From UBA1715 sp045615765 (GTDB lineage Bacteria > Bacteroidota > Bacteroidia > Bacteroidales > UBA1715): a DNA stretch of 64,000 nucleotides. The DNA lies in assembly GCA_045615765.1 (NCBI GenBank), contig JAZLFM010000038.1, positions 11,016 to 75,015 on the forward strand. The letters run 5' to 3'. Shown piece by piece: positions 17,510-27,844 of the stretch (position 1 is the stretch's first letter; the number at the start of each line of letters is the position of its first letter). Below the pieces are notes generated by a model, which saw only the letters and a program-made list of their open reading frames with translations, made no database searches and had not been told where the DNA came from. The position numbers and the translations under genes were made by a program.

Positions 17510-20500
17510 ATGAAATGTTTTTATCCAAAACATCAGGGATTGTATTCTCCCGAAAATGAGCATGATGCTTGTGGTGTTGGACTTGTAATTCAGCTACATG
17601 GTGGGAAATCCCACGACATTGTAGAGAAAGGTCTACAAGTGTTGGAACACATGAATCACCGTGGTGCAGAAGGTATTGATGCAAACACTGGTGACGGTGC
17701 TGGTATATTAGTACAAATCCCTCACGAATTTATTCTTCTTCAAGGAATTGCAGTTCCTGAAAAAGGTCGTTATGGAACAGGTTTGATATTCTTGCCAAAG
17801 AATGAAGGCGAAGCTTCAATCTGTATGAGTATCTTACAAAAAGAAATCGAGAAAGAATCATTGACTCTTATCGCTGTTCGTGACGTTCCTGTAAATAGCT
17901 CGATTTTGGGTGAAGGTTCTCTTGCAACAGAACCACAAACAAAACAAGTTTTCATCTCTGGTGGTGCAAGTCAAGAAGAACTTGAACGCAAATTGTATAT
18001 CGTTCGTAAGAAAGCGGAGATTGCAATTATGAAAGCTGATTTGGAAGAAAAACGTAGTTTCTATGTAAATAGCTTGTCAACAAAAACCATCGTGTACAAA
18101 GGTATGTTGACATCTCCTCAATTGCGTGAGTATTATGCAGATTTAACGCATCCAAACTTTACAAGTGCTATCGCTCTTGTTCACTCACGTTTCAGTACAA
18201 ACACATTCCCAACTTGGGATTTGGCACAACCATTCCGTTTGTTGGGTCACAACGGTGAAATCAATACGATTAAGGGAAATAGATTCTGGATGACAGCCCG
18301 CGAAAGTGTCTTGAAATCAGACAAACTTGGCGATTTGAAAGAATTATATCCGCTTATTCAACCAGATATGAGTGATAGTGCTTCACTCGACAACGTATTC
18401 GAGTTCTTAATGATGTCAGGCTTGTCATTGCCACACGCATTGTCAATGCTTGTACCAGAAAGTTGGAACTCTAAAAACCCTATTCCTGATGATTTGAAGG
18501 CATTCTATGAATATCACAGTATGTTCATGGAACCATGGGATGGACCTGCAGACTTAATGTTTACCGATGGTCGTTATGCCGGTGGTATGCTTGATAGAAA
18601 TGGTTTGCGTCCAGCTCGTTATGTAATCACCAAGGATGATTTGATGGTGGCTGCATCAGAAACAGGTGTATTGAAATTTGATGCTGCCGATGTTCGCGAA
18701 AAAGGTCGTTTCAGTCCAGGTAAAATGATACTTGTTGATACAGAAACTGGTACTATTTATCGTGATGCAGAAATAAAAGATTCTTTGGCAAAAGCATATC
18801 CATATAGAGATTGGATCAACAAAAACTGTATTGATCTTTCTACTATTACTTCTGGTCGTGCTGAAAAAATCGAACTTCCTAACTACAAACAAATGGTTAA
18901 GGAATTCGGCTACACAAAAGAAGATATCGATATGTTGATTGACGCAATGGCTGTAGAAGGTAAAGAACCTGTTAACTCAATGGGTAACGATACGCCACTT
19001 GCAGTTATGTCAGACAAACCACAACGTATGTTTGCATATTTCCGTCAGTTGTTTGCACAGGTAACAAACCCACCAATTGACCCAATCCGTGAGGAATTAG
19101 TAATGTCAATGATGAGTTATGTTGGCTCTGTTCACTCTAACTTGTTGGAACCAACTCCAGAAATCTGCAAATTGTTGAAGGTTAAAAATCCAATCTTGAC
19201 AAATAGAGAGTTTGATTTATTATTGAACTTGAACTATAAAGGTTTCACAACAACTGTGATTCCTATGACATTTGATCCTGCAACAGGTGTTGAAGGTTTC
19301 GAAAAAGCTGTTGACGATATGTGTATCGCTGCAGAAAAAGCCATAGATGAAGGTAAAAACTACATCGTTTTGAGTGACCGTTCAGTTGACGCTACTCATG
19401 CAGCAATTCCATCGTTATTGGCAGTTTCTGCCGTTCACCATTATTTGGTTGAAAAACGTAAACGTATGCAAAGTGCTATCGTTGTTGAAACAGCAGAACC
19501 ACGCGAAGTTATGCATTTCGCATTATTGTGTGGTTTTGGTGCAAACATCATCAACCCATATATGGCATTTGCAGTGTTAAAAGAAGAAATTAAGAACGGA
19601 AACATTTCTCTTGACTACGAAAGTGCACAAGCACATTATATTAAAGCGGTAACAAAAGGTATCATGAAGATTATGTCTAAGATGGGTATCGCAACAATCA
19701 GAAGTTACCGTGGTGCACAAATATTCGAGGCTGTTGGTATCGGTTCGTATGTATTGAATAAATACTTTAAAGGTACTAACTCTAAGATTGAAGGTATAGA
19801 TATGTCAGATATCTATCGCGATGCTGTAGCTGCACACAAAGCAGCTTTCGAAAGCGAAGATTGGACAATTGAAAATGCAGGTAACTATGCTTTCCGTAAA
19901 GACGGAGAATTGCACGCTTGGAATCCTGAGACTATCTCTAAATTACAGATAGCAACTCGTACAGGTGATTATGCTAAATACAAAGAATTCACGAAAGCTG
20001 TTGATGAAAAAGCTCATCCAATTTGGTTACGTGATTTCATGGATTACAAGAAAAATCCTATTGATATTAGCGAAGTAGAACCTGCAAGCGAAATAGTAAA
20101 ACATCTTGTTACAGGTGCAATGTCTTTCGGAGCTATCAGTGCAGAAGCTCACGAAGCAATTGCAATCGCAATGAACAAACTTGGTACTAAGAGTAATACA
20201 GGTGAAGGTGGTGAAGATTCTGATCGCTACAAACCACGTGAAGACGGATTGTCAACTCGTAGTGCTATCAAACAAGTTGCTTCAGGTCGTTTCGGTGTAA
20301 CAACTGAATATTTGGTAAATGCTGACGAAATTCAAATTAAGGTTGCTCAAGGTGCAAAACCAGGAGAAGGTGGTCAGTTGCCAGGTTTCAAAGTTGATAA
20401 AGTGATTGCAAAAACTCGTCACTCAATTCCTGGAATCTCTTTGATTTCGCCTCCACCTCACCATGATATTTACTCAATCGAAGATTTGAAACAATTGATC

Positions 20501-22012
20501 TACGATTTGAGAAATGTGAACCCTAAAGCTGCTATCAGCGTTAAATTGGTTTCAGAAACTGGGGTTGGTACAATTGCTGCCGGTGTTGCAAAAGCGAAAG
20601 CAGACTTGATTTTGATTTCTGGTGCCGAAGGTGGAACGGGAGCAAGTCCAGTAAGTTCTGTAAAACACGCAGGTCTTCCTGGTGAACTTGGTTTGGCAGA
20701 AGCACAACAAACATTGGTAATCAATAACCTTCGTGGTCTTGTACGCCTTCAAGCAGATGGTCAGTTGAAAACTGGTCGCGATGTAATCATCTCTGCATTG
20801 CTTGGTGCTGAAGAATTCGGTTTCGGTACAAGTACGTTGATAGTTCTTGGTTGCGTAATGATGCGTAAATGTCATAAAAACACTTGTCCTATGGGTGTTG
20901 CAACACAAGATCCTGAATTGCGTAAACGTTTCATCGGACACTATCAATATCTTGTAAACTTCTTCAACTTCTTGGCTGAAGATATCCGTGAACACTTGGC
21001 TCAACTTGGTTTCAAGACATTGAACGAAGCTGTTGGTCGTGCAGATTTACTTGTACAAAAGAAATTTGAATGCAATCCTAAAATTGGCAAAATCGATATC
21101 TCAAAATTGATTTATATGCCAGAAGAAGCAAAAACAAATGCGCTACATTGTGTTAAATTAGGAATCAACAAGGTTGAGGAAGGAATTGACCACAAGATGA
21201 TAGAACAAGCGAAAGCTTCTATAGAAAAAGGTTCTAAATCTGAATTGTCATTCGAAATTGAAAACACTGACCGTACAGTAGGTGCAATGCTTTCGGGTGA
21301 AATCGTGAAGAAATATGGCGAAGCAGGTTTGCCAGAAGATACAATCAAGGTTAACTTCAAAGGTTCTGCAGGTCAAAGTTTCGGTGCATTCCTTACAAAA
21401 GGTGTTTCATTCCGATTGGAAGGTGACTCTAACGATTATGTAGGTAAAGGTCTTTCTGGTGGTCGTATAGCAATTATGCCTGCTGAAGGAACTACATACG
21501 CACCAGAACAAAATATTATCGCCGGAAATACAATATTATATGGTGCAACTTCTGGTGAAGTGTACATCAGTGGTCGTGTAGGTGAAAGATTCTGTGTTCG
21601 TAATAGTGGTGCAATCGCGGTTGTTGAAGGTGTAGGTGATCACTGTTGTGAATATATGACAGGTGGTCGTGCTGTAATCCTTGGCTCTACAGGTCGTAAC
21701 TTCGCTGCCGGTATGAGTGGTGGTGTAGCTTATGTTCTTAATGAACAAGGTAACTTCGATTACTTCTGTAATATGGAAATGGTTGAATTGTCATTGTTGG
21801 AAGACAACCAAGATGTTCATGAATTGCAAGATCTTATCTACAAACACTTTACTTATACAGGAAGTCCTCTTGCAAAACGCATCTTGACAAATTGGAATGA
21901 TTATGCAAACAAATTCATCAAAGTTGTTCCAATTGAATATAAGAAAGTGCTTCACGATGAAAAGATTGCCGCAATCAACAAAAAGATTGCAGAAGTAGAA
22001 CGCGATTATTAA
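17510..22012 (+). CDS. gltB: Glutamate synthase, large (alpha) subunit
   Basis: A 1500-residue protein of normal length. The class II amidotransferase domain is at the N-terminus after a 20-residue propeptide (EHDACGVGL, with Cys21 the likely nucleophile). The FMN-binding synthase domain follows (TGEGGEDSDRYKPRED, GAKPGEGGQLPG, ISGAEGGTGASP), with the cluster cysteines in C-V-M-M-R-K-C-H-K-N-T-C-P. The C-terminal GXGXG beta-helix is at about 1240-1420. It transfers the amide of glutamine to 2-oxoglutarate. It lies 21 nt upstream of gltD. Confidence 0.96.
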   Translation: MKCFYPKHQGLYSPENEHDACGVGLVIQLHGGKSHDIVEKGLQVLEHMNHRGAEGIDANTGDGAGILVQIPHEFILLQGIAVPEKGRYGTGLIFLPKNEGEASICMSILQKEIEKESLTLIAVRDVPVNSSILGEGSLATEPQTKQVFISGGASQEELERKLYIVRKKAEIAIMKADLEEKRSFYVNSLSTKTIVYKGMLTSPQLREYYADLTHPNFTSAIALVHSRFSTNTFPTWDLAQPFRLLGHNGEINTIKGNRFWMTARESVLKSDKLGDLKELYPLIQPDMSDSASLDNVFEFLMMSGLSLPHALSMLVPESWNSKNPIPDDLKAFYEYHSMFMEPWDGPADLMFTDGRYAGGMLDRNGLRPARYVITKDDLMVAASETGVLKFDAADVREKGRFSPGKMILVDTETGTIYRDAEIKDSLAKAYPYRDWINKNCIDLSTITSGRAEKIELPNYKQMVKEFGYTKEDIDMLIDAMAVEGKEPVNSMGNDTPLAVMSDKPQRMFAYFRQLFAQVTNPPIDPIREELVMSMMSYVGSVHSNLLEPTPEICKLLKVKNPILTNREFDLLLNLNYKGFTTTVIPMTFDPATGVEGFEKAVDDMCIAAEKAIDEGKNYIVLSDRSVDATHAAIPSLLAVSAVHHYLVEKRKRMQSAIVVETAEPREVMHFALLCGFGANIINPYMAFAVLKEEIKNGNISLDYESAQAHYIKAVTKGIMKIMSKMGIATIRSYRGAQIFEAVGIGSYVLNKYFKGTNSKIEGIDMSDIYRDAVAAHKAAFESEDWTIENAGNYAFRKDGELHAWNPETISKLQIATRTGDYAKYKEFTKAVDEKAHPIWLRDFMDYKKNPIDISEVEPASEIVKHLVTGAMSFGAISAEAHEAIAIAMNKLGTKSNTGEGGEDSDRYKPREDGLSTRSAIKQVASGRFGVTTEYLVNADEIQIKVAQGAKPGEGGQLPGFKVDKVIAKTRHSIPGISLISPPPHHDIYSIEDLKQLIYDLRNVNPKAAISVKLVSETGVGTIAAGVAKAKADLILISGAEGGTGASPVSSVKHAGLPGELGLAEAQQTLVINNLRGLVRLQADGQLKTGRDVIISALLGAEEFGFGTSTLIVLGCVMMRKCHKNTCPMGVATQDPELRKRFIGHYQYLVNFFNFLAEDIREHLAQLGFKTLNEAVGRADLLVQKKFECNPKIGKIDISKLIYMPEEAKTNALHCVKLGINKVEEGIDHKMIEQAKASIEKGSKSELSFEIENTDRTVGAMLSGEIVKKYGEAGLPEDTIKVNFKGSAGQSFGAFLTKGVSFRLEGDSNDYVGKGLSGGRIAIMPAEGTTYAPEQNIIAGNTILYGATSGEVYISGRVGERFCVRNSGAIAVVEGVGDHCCEYMTGGRAVILGSTGRNFAAGMSGGVAYVLNEQGNFDYFCNMEMVELSLLEDNQDVHELQDLIYKHFTYTGSPLAKRILTNWNDYANKFIKVVPIEYKKVLHDEKIAAINKKIAEVERDY

Positions 22013-22033
22013 TCAGTAAAAAAGAATCAGATT

Positions 22034-23458
22034 ATGGGAAACCCTAAAGGATATATGACGATAGCTAGAAAAGAAGCAGGCTATCGTCCAATACACGAAA
22101 GAATTGTAGATTTTAGTGAAGTTGAACAGACACTAAATCTTGAAGACAGAAAATTGCAGGCTTCACGTTGTATGGATTGTGGAGTGCCATTTTGCCACTG
22201 GGCTTGTCCTCTTGGCAATAAAAACCCTGAATGGCAAGATTTAATGTACAAGGGTAAATGGCGCGAAGCTATCGCTAAATTGCAACAAACAAGTAACTTC
22301 CCTGAATTTACCGGTCGTGTTTGTCCGGCATTGTGCGAAAAATCTTGTGTGTTGGCACAAACAGGTGAGGCTGTAACTTGCCGTGAAAACGAAGCAGCTC
22401 TTATCGAGTATGCTTTCAATCAAGGAATGATAGTTCCTTGTCCTCCAAAAACACGTACAGGTAAAACTGTTGCTGTAATTGGTTCAGGACCTTCGGGATT
22501 GGCAGCAGCTGATATGTTGAACAAAATGGGACATACGGTAACAGTATTCGAAAAAGATAATGCAATCGGTGGTTTGTTACGATTTGGTATTCCAGATTTC
22601 AAACTAAATAAGAAAGTTATAGAACGTCGTTTAGATGTGTTAAAAGCTGAAGGTATTAAATTTGTTACTAGCACATGTGTTGGTAAAGATATCACAACAG
22701 CAGATTTAATGAGTAAATACGACGCTATCTGTTTGACTATGGGTTCTGGTGAACCTCGCGATTTACCAATCGAAGGACGTGATTTGAAAGGTGTTTACTT
22801 CGCATTACAATTATTGCAACAACAAAACCATGTAAATGCAGGTGAAGATATTTCTGCAGCAGAAAGAATTTCTGCGAAAGGAAAGAAAGTGTTGGTAATC
22901 GGTGGTGGTGATACTGGATCTGACTGTGTTGGTACATCAAACCGCCAAGGTGCGACTTCGGTTACACAAATCGAAATCATGCCAAAACCACCAGTAGGAT
23001 ACAATCCTGCTACTCCTTGGCCAAACTACCCAATGGTGTTGAAAACATCTAGTTCTCACGAAGAAGGTTGCGATCGTTTTTGGAATCTTGCAAGTAAGAA
23101 ATTCATCGGTAAAGATGGCGTTTTAACTGGCGTTGAAGTTGCCGAAGTTGAATGGTCAAAAGATGCTGCAACAGGAAAAATGTCTATGAAGGAAACTGGT
23201 AAGACATACGTGATTGAAGCTGATTTAGTTCTATTGGCAATGGGATTTGTTCACCCAGTTCATACAGGTCTTCTTGATGAATTAAAGGTTCAATACGATC
23301 AAAGAGGTAACGTTGCTGTTGATGCAAACCAAATGAGTAGCGTGGAAAAAGTATTCGCTGCAGGTGATACAGCAAGTGGTGCAAGTTTGGTTGTTCGTGC
23401 AATTGCTTCGGGTAGAAAAGCAGCTGCCGGAATTGACAAATATTTAAGTACAAAATAA
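22034..23458 (+). CDS. gltD: Glutamate synthase, small (beta) subunit
   Basis: A 474-residue NADPH-dependent flavoprotein. The N-terminal part binds two [4Fe-4S] clusters (CMDCGVPFCHWACPLGN and CPALCEKSC). FAD binding is at VIGSGPSGLAAAD, NADPH binding at VIGGGDTGSDC, and the C-terminal F-A-A-G-D motif is present. It passes electrons from NADPH to GltB. It shares an operon with gltB and ends just before a hairpin. Confidence 0.96.
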   Translation: MGNPKGYMTIARKEAGYRPIHERIVDFSEVEQTLNLEDRKLQASRCMDCGVPFCHWACPLGNKNPEWQDLMYKGKWREAIAKLQQTSNFPEFTGRVCPALCEKSCVLAQTGEAVTCRENEAALIEYAFNQGMIVPCPPKTRTGKTVAVIGSGPSGLAAADMLNKMGHTVTVFEKDNAIGGLLRFGIPDFKLNKKVIERRLDVLKAEGIKFVTSTCVGKDITTADLMSKYDAICLTMGSGEPRDLPIEGRDLKGVYFALQLLQQQNHVNAGEDISAAERISAKGKKVLVIGGGDTGSDCVGTSNRQGATSVTQIEIMPKPPVGYNPATPWPNYPMVLKTSSSHEEGCDRFWNLASKKFIGKDGVLTGVEVAEVEWSKDAATGKMSMKETGKTYVIEADLVLLAMGFVHPVHTGLLDELKVQYDQRGNVAVDANQMSSVEKVFAAGDTASGASLVVRAIASGRKAAAGIDKYLSTK

Positions 23459-23466
23459 AAATGTCG

Positions 23467-23495
23467 GGGGCAGGGTTTTACTCTGCTCCTTTTTA
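23467..23495 (+). terminator. Likely terminator after gltD
   Basis: GGGGCAG pairs with CTGCTCC (one G-T pair) across a short loop and is followed by TTTTTAAT. The stem is only moderately strong, so readthrough into asnB is possible. Confidence 0.6.
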
Positions 23496-23532
23496 ATAAA
23501 AGAAAGTTGAATTTCTCTAAACGTTATATATT

Positions 23533-25197
23533 ATGTGTGGTATTGTAGGAATTCTAAATATACAGACTAAATCAGAGTCTTTAAGAACAAAGGCTTTGAC
23601 TATGTCAAGAAAAATTAGACACCGTGGACCAGATTGGTCGGGTATTTATGAAGGTAAATCTGCGATTTTAGCTCACGAGCGTCTTTCAATTGTGGATCCT
23701 CAGTCAGGAAGTCAGCCATTGAAGAATCAGGCTCAAACTCATATTCTTGCTGTTAATGGAGAAATTTACAATCATAGAGATATTCGTGCAAAATTGGCAG
23801 GAAAATACGAATTCCAAACAGGTTCCGATTGCGAAGTAATTCTTGCTTTGTACCAAGAAAAAGGAATTGATTTCTTGGAAGACTTAAGTGGTATTTTCGG
23901 ATTTGCACTGTATGATTCTGTAAAAGATGAATTTCTTATTGCTCGTGACCCAATAGGTGTTATACCATTATATATAGGTAAAGATTCAGACGGAACAGTA
24001 TATGTTGCATCGGAATTAAAAGCTCTTGAAGGTTTCTGTGAATCATACGAACCATTCTTGCCAGGACATTATTACTGGAGCAAAGAAGGTGAAATGAAAC
24101 GTTGGTACAAACGTGATTGGGTTGAATACGAAAATGTTAAGGGTAGTTCTCTTGATGTTGCCGATGTAAAACAATCTCTTGAAGATGCAGTACAACGTCA
24201 GTTGATGTCTGATGTGCCTTATGGTGTATTGTTGTCGGGTGGTCTTGATTCATCTGTAATCTCGGCTATAGCAAAGAAATTTGCTTCAAAACGTATTGAG
24301 ACTGATGGTGCTCAAGATGCTTGGTGGCCACAGTTACACTCGTTTGCAGTAGGTTTGAAAGGTGCTCCGGATTTGATTGCTGCTAAAAAAGTTGCAGATC
24401 ATATTGGTACAGTTCACCACGAAATCAACTATACAATACAAGAAGGTCTTGATGCAATTAGAGATGTGATTTATTACATTGAAACATACGATGTTACAAC
24501 TGTTCGTGCATCAACTCCAATGTATTTATTGGCTCGTGTAATCAAGTCCATGGGTATAAAAATGGTGTTGTCGGGTGAAGGTGCCGATGAAGTTTTCGGT
24601 GGCTATTTGTACTTCCATAAGGCTCCGGATGCGAAATCTTTCCATGACGAAACTATCCGTAAGTTGAAAAAATTGTACTTGTACGACTGTCTTCGTGCTA
24701 ACAAATCGTTGATGGCATGGGGTATAGAAGGTCGTGTACCATTCTTGGATAAAGAATTCTTGGATGTGGCAATGAATATTGATGCAGAAAAGAAGATGAG
24801 CAAAGATGGTAAAATCGAAAAATGGATAGTACGCAAGGCATTCGAGGATTTGTTGCCGGAAAGCGTTGCCTGGAGACAAAAAGAACAATTCTCCGATGGT
24901 GTAGGCTATAGTTGGATCGATACGCTAAAGAAAATTACATCTGAAGCAGTTACCGACGAACAAATGGCTCACGCAGCAGAACGATTCCCGATTAACCCAC
25001 CGATGAATAAAGAAGAATACTATTATCGTAGTATTTTCGAAGAACATTTCCCTTCAGAATCTGCAGCGAAATCGGTTCCTTCTGTACCATCGGTAGCATG
25101 TAGTACAGCAGAAGCTTTAGCTTGGGATGCGTCATTTAAGAATATGAATGATCCATCGGGTAGAGCCGTTAAATCTGTTCACGAGAAAAGTTATTAA
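23533..25197 (+). CDS. asnB: Asparagine synthase B (glutamine-hydrolysing)
   Basis: A 554-residue enzyme. It starts MCGIVGIL, giving the catalytic Cys2 after Met removal. The glutaminase domain has RHRGPDWSGI and AVNGEIYNH; the synthetase domain has the P-loop LLSGGLDSSV near residue 237 and SGEGADEVFGGY near 350. It makes asparagine from aspartate, ATP and glutamine. It closes the nitrogen-assimilation run dapL-glnN-gltB-gltD-asnB. A clear terminator follows. Confidence 0.95.
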   Translation: MCGIVGILNIQTKSESLRTKALTMSRKIRHRGPDWSGIYEGKSAILAHERLSIVDPQSGSQPLKNQAQTHILAVNGEIYNHRDIRAKLAGKYEFQTGSDCEVILALYQEKGIDFLEDLSGIFGFALYDSVKDEFLIARDPIGVIPLYIGKDSDGTVYVASELKALEGFCESYEPFLPGHYYWSKEGEMKRWYKRDWVEYENVKGSSLDVADVKQSLEDAVQRQLMSDVPYGVLLSGGLDSSVISAIAKKFASKRIETDGAQDAWWPQLHSFAVGLKGAPDLIAAKKVADHIGTVHHEINYTIQEGLDAIRDVIYYIETYDVTTVRASTPMYLLARVIKSMGIKMVLSGEGADEVFGGYLYFHKAPDAKSFHDETIRKLKKLYLYDCLRANKSLMAWGIEGRVPFLDKEFLDVAMNIDAEKKMSKDGKIEKWIVRKAFEDLLPESVAWRQKEQFSDGVGYSWIDTLKKITSEAVTDEQMAHAAERFPINPPMNKEEYYYRSIFEEHFPSESAAKSVPSVPSVACSTAEALAWDASFKNMNDPSGRAVKSVHEKSY

Positions 25198-25230
25198 AAA
25201 GAAAACTGATTAATTTTTTTCATTCGGGGG

Positions 25231-25269
25231 ACGCCGTATGTTGAGGAATCGCATATGGCGTTTCTTTTT
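25231..25269 (+). terminator. Terminator after asnB
   Basis: ACGCCGTATG pairs with CATATGGCGT (one G-T pair) around an 11-nt loop and is followed by TTCTTTTTG. Its GGCGTATG core is shared with other hairpins in the window. Confidence 0.75.
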
Positions 25270-25301
25270 GTCTATGCCTTTGTTATCTTTTTATATTAAA
25301 A

Positions 25302-25332
25302 TTTGCATACAAAAAAACTTTAATTATTTTTG
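25302..25332 (+). promoter_or_regulatory. Promoter of the OmpA/TSP3 gene
   Basis: TTTG at 25302-25305 and TATTTTTG at 25325-25332 are spaced as in strong Bacteroidota promoters (19 nt between them), 24 bp before the start codon. Confidence 0.7.
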
Positions 25333-25356
25333 CAGCGTCTTTAAAGAAATAAACTA

Positions 25357-26892
25357 ATGAAACGATTACAAACACTTTTTGTTTTGGTAATGCTTGGAGT
25401 ATCAGCAACTTATGCTCAAGAATACCAAAGTCCTTGCTCTTTTAAAGAGCCAGAAACACAACCAACAAAATTCGATGAATGGTTTTCTGAAGGTTGGGGT
25501 ATGAATGCCGGTTTTGGCGCAAACTTCTTTTTCGGTGATGTTCCTAGCAAATTCTCTGATGTTACAGGAATGGCAACTATAGGTCTTCAAAAAGATTTGA
25601 CATCTTATTTGACTTTACGTTTGAATACAGCATATGGTCTATTAAAAGGTACAAAAGATGAATATCAAAATGGCGATGCTGCTAATCTTGCTTTCAAAAC
25701 AAAATATAGTGAAGTAAATACTACTTTGAAATTGAACCTATTCGGTTTCTCAGAAAAACTTTCAGCTAAAAAAGTTGCTCCTTACATTTATGCAGGTGTA
25801 GGTTTGATGAACTTGCGTAGCCGTATGACACAATCTGGTAATAGCATTTCTTCTTTTGGCTACAAAGGTTATAAAGCAACTTCTCCAACTCATGAATTGG
25901 AATTCCCATTCGGTATTGGTGCAGATTTCAAAGTAAATCAAGCTTTGGCTTTCTATCTTGACGCTAGAATGACACCAGTAAAATCTGATAAAGTAGATGC
26001 TTGTGTTTCTAACTACAACGATAAATTGTTGGCAGATATGTTCGGTACAGTTTCTGTAGGTTTCTCTTACAAATTCGGTTACCGTGACTGCGATAGAGAC
26101 GGTGTTGTAAATAGAAAAGATAAATGTCCTGATACACCATACGGTGTAACTGTTGATGAAAATGGTTGTGCTCTTGATAGTGATGGTGATGGTATTCCAG
26201 ATTATGAAGATCAATGTCCAAACGAAGCTGGTCTTGCTGAATTCAACGGTTGCCCAGATTCTGATGGTGATGGTATTCCTGATAAAGATGACAAATGTCC
26301 AAAAGTAGCAGGTTTAGCACAATTCAATGGTTGTCCTGATACAGATGGTGACGGTATCCAAGATTCAGAAGATGCTTGTCCAGAAGTTGCTGGTTTAGCA
26401 GAATTCAATGGTTGTCCTGATACAGATGGTGATGGTATTCCTGATAATTTAGACGCTTGTCCAGATGTTGCAGGTCTAAAATCAAACAATGGTTGTCCAG
26501 CTGTTAAGAAAGAAGTCTTGAGAGTATTCGAAAAAGCCTTGACTGGTATTCAATTCGAAACTGGTAAAGATGTAATCAAAAAACAATCATTCCCAATCCT
26601 TGACCAAGTTGTGAAGGCAATGAAAGAAAACCCAGAATATAACTTGGAAATCAATGGTCACACAGATAATGTTGGTGATCCAGCTAAGAACCAAGTTCTT
26701 TCTGAAAAACGTGCAGCATCTGTTCGTAAATACTTAACAGATAAGGGCGTTGAAAGTTCTCGTATGGTTTCTCACGGTTACGGTGATACTCAACCAGTTG
26801 CTGATAACTCAACAGCTGCAGGAAGAACTAAGAACCGTCGTGTAGAATTCAAGGTTAACTTCTCTAAAGTTGAAATCGTAGAAGAAAAATAA
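25357..26892 (+). CDS. OmpA family outer membrane protein with TSP3 calcium-binding repeats
   Basis: A 511-residue protein. A signal peptide ends at TYAQ (about residue 21). An eight-strand barrel-like region (about 40-245) is followed by several thrombospondin type 3 repeats (D-S-D-G-D-G-I-P-D and D-T-D-G-D-G-I-x-D, about 247-380) and then an OmpA peptidoglycan-binding domain (IQFETGKDVIKKQS, INGHTDNVGDP, NRRVEFKV). It probably links the outer membrane to the cell wall. The gene is monocistronic between a strong promoter and a strong terminator, and its codon use points to high expression. Confidence 0.92.
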   Translation: MKRLQTLFVLVMLGVSATYAQEYQSPCSFKEPETQPTKFDEWFSEGWGMNAGFGANFFFGDVPSKFSDVTGMATIGLQKDLTSYLTLRLNTAYGLLKGTKDEYQNGDAANLAFKTKYSEVNTTLKLNLFGFSEKLSAKKVAPYIYAGVGLMNLRSRMTQSGNSISSFGYKGYKATSPTHELEFPFGIGADFKVNQALAFYLDARMTPVKSDKVDACVSNYNDKLLADMFGTVSVGFSYKFGYRDCDRDGVVNRKDKCPDTPYGVTVDENGCALDSDGDGIPDYEDQCPNEAGLAEFNGCPDSDGDGIPDKDDKCPKVAGLAQFNGCPDTDGDGIQDSEDACPEVAGLAEFNGCPDTDGDGIPDNLDACPDVAGLKSNNGCPAVKKEVLRVFEKALTGIQFETGKDVIKKQSFPILDQVVKAMKENPEYNLEINGHTDNVGDPAKNQVLSEKRAASVRKYLTDKGVESSRMVSHGYGDTQPVADNSTAAGRTKNRRVEFKVNFSKVEIVEEK

Positions 26893-26910
26893 TTCTTCTG
26901 ATAGATAAAC

Positions 26911-26942
26911 AAAAAGGGCTGCAGTTTCTGTAGCCCTTTTTT
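26911..26942 (+). terminator. Strong intrinsic terminator after the OmpA gene
   Basis: A 14-bp stem (AAAAAGGGCTGCAG with CTGTAGCCCTTTTT, one G-T pair) and a 3-nt loop, ending in a T-run. Confidence 0.9.
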
Positions 26943-26999
26943 GTTTTCCTATTTTGCAAAAGGATGTATTCAATACGTTTCTACGATTATCAATCATAA

Positions 27000-27056
27000 A
27001 TCATTCAAATAATTATCAATTATCAATTGCCAATTGTTAATTATCAATTATTTTTG
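27000..27056. repeat. AT-rich AATTATCA direct and inverted repeats
   Basis: AATTATCAATT occurs repeatedly, with CAATTGCCAATTG in the middle forming a small palindrome. This kind of low-complexity stretch is common between Bacteroidota genes. I see no gene in 26943-27139. Confidence 0.5.
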
Positions 27057-27139
27057 CCAAAAAAGGAATAATTCTGGTAATTGCTCTTGACAAATCTGTA
27101 GGGTGGAGTATCATTAGTCAGAATAAAAAAAGAAACAAT

Positions 27140-27808
27140 ATGAATAAAGATTTTAGAAATTTTGCAACAAAACATCTTGGTATTAATGGTTTGGCTTTAG
27201 ATCAATATGTGTCGGCAATGGAGGGTAGTTACATTTCTCCAACAATTATAGAAGAACGTCAGTTGAATGTGGCTACAATGGATATATTCTCTCGTTTGAT
27301 GATGGATAGAATTATCTTTTTAGGTTCTCCAATCGATGACTATGTGGCTAATATCGTTCAAGGTCAGTTGTTGTATTTGGAATCGGCAGATTCTAGCAAA
27401 GACATTCAAATTTATTTGAATTCTCCAGGCGGCTCGGTATCTGCAGGTTTAGGTATTTACGATACAATGCAATACATCAATGCCGATGTTGCAACAATCT
27501 GTACGGGTATGGCAGCTTCTATGGCTGCGGTTCTTCTTGCTGGTGGTGCGCAAGGTAAGAGAATGGCTTTAACTCATTCTCGTGTGATGATTCACCAACC
27601 ACTTGGTGGCGCGCAAGGACAAGCTTCTGATATGGAAATCACAGTTCGTGAAATTCAAAAATTAAAGAAAGAATTGTATGATATTCTTGCACTGCATACT
27701 GGACATCCATACGAAAAAATCTTGGCTGATTCTGACCGTGATTATTGGATGACTGCTGCAGAAGCAAAAGAATATGGTATGATAGATACAATAATGGTTA
27801 AAAAATAA
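27140..27808 (+). CDS. clpP: ATP-dependent Clp protease proteolytic subunit
   Basis: A 222-residue serine protease. The catalytic Ser is in G-M-A-A-S-M-A-A, the His in M-I-H-Q-P-L-G-G, and the Asp in D-S-D-R-D-Y-W-M, all in the expected order and spacing. IYLNSPGGSVSAGLGIYDT forms the oxyanion region. It degrades unfolded or tagged proteins with a ClpX/ClpC partner. clpX is not directly next to it, unlike in many bacteria. A terminator follows. Confidence 0.96.
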   Translation: MNKDFRNFATKHLGINGLALDQYVSAMEGSYISPTIIEERQLNVATMDIFSRLMMDRIIFLGSPIDDYVANIVQGQLLYLESADSSKDIQIYLNSPGGSVSAGLGIYDTMQYINADVATICTGMAASMAAVLLAGGAQGKRMALTHSRVMIHQPLGGAQGQASDMEITVREIQKLKKELYDILALHTGHPYEKILADSDRDYWMTAAEAKEYGMIDTIMVKK

Positions 27809-27814
27809 CAATAG

Positions 27815-27840
27815 AGAACGGCGTATGCCGTTCTTTTTTC
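27815..27840 (+). terminator. Terminator after clpP
   Basis: AGAACGGC and GCCGTTCT enclose GTAT and are followed by TTTTTC. It lies 6 bp after the clpP stop. Confidence 0.85.
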
Positions 27841-27844
27841 TTCT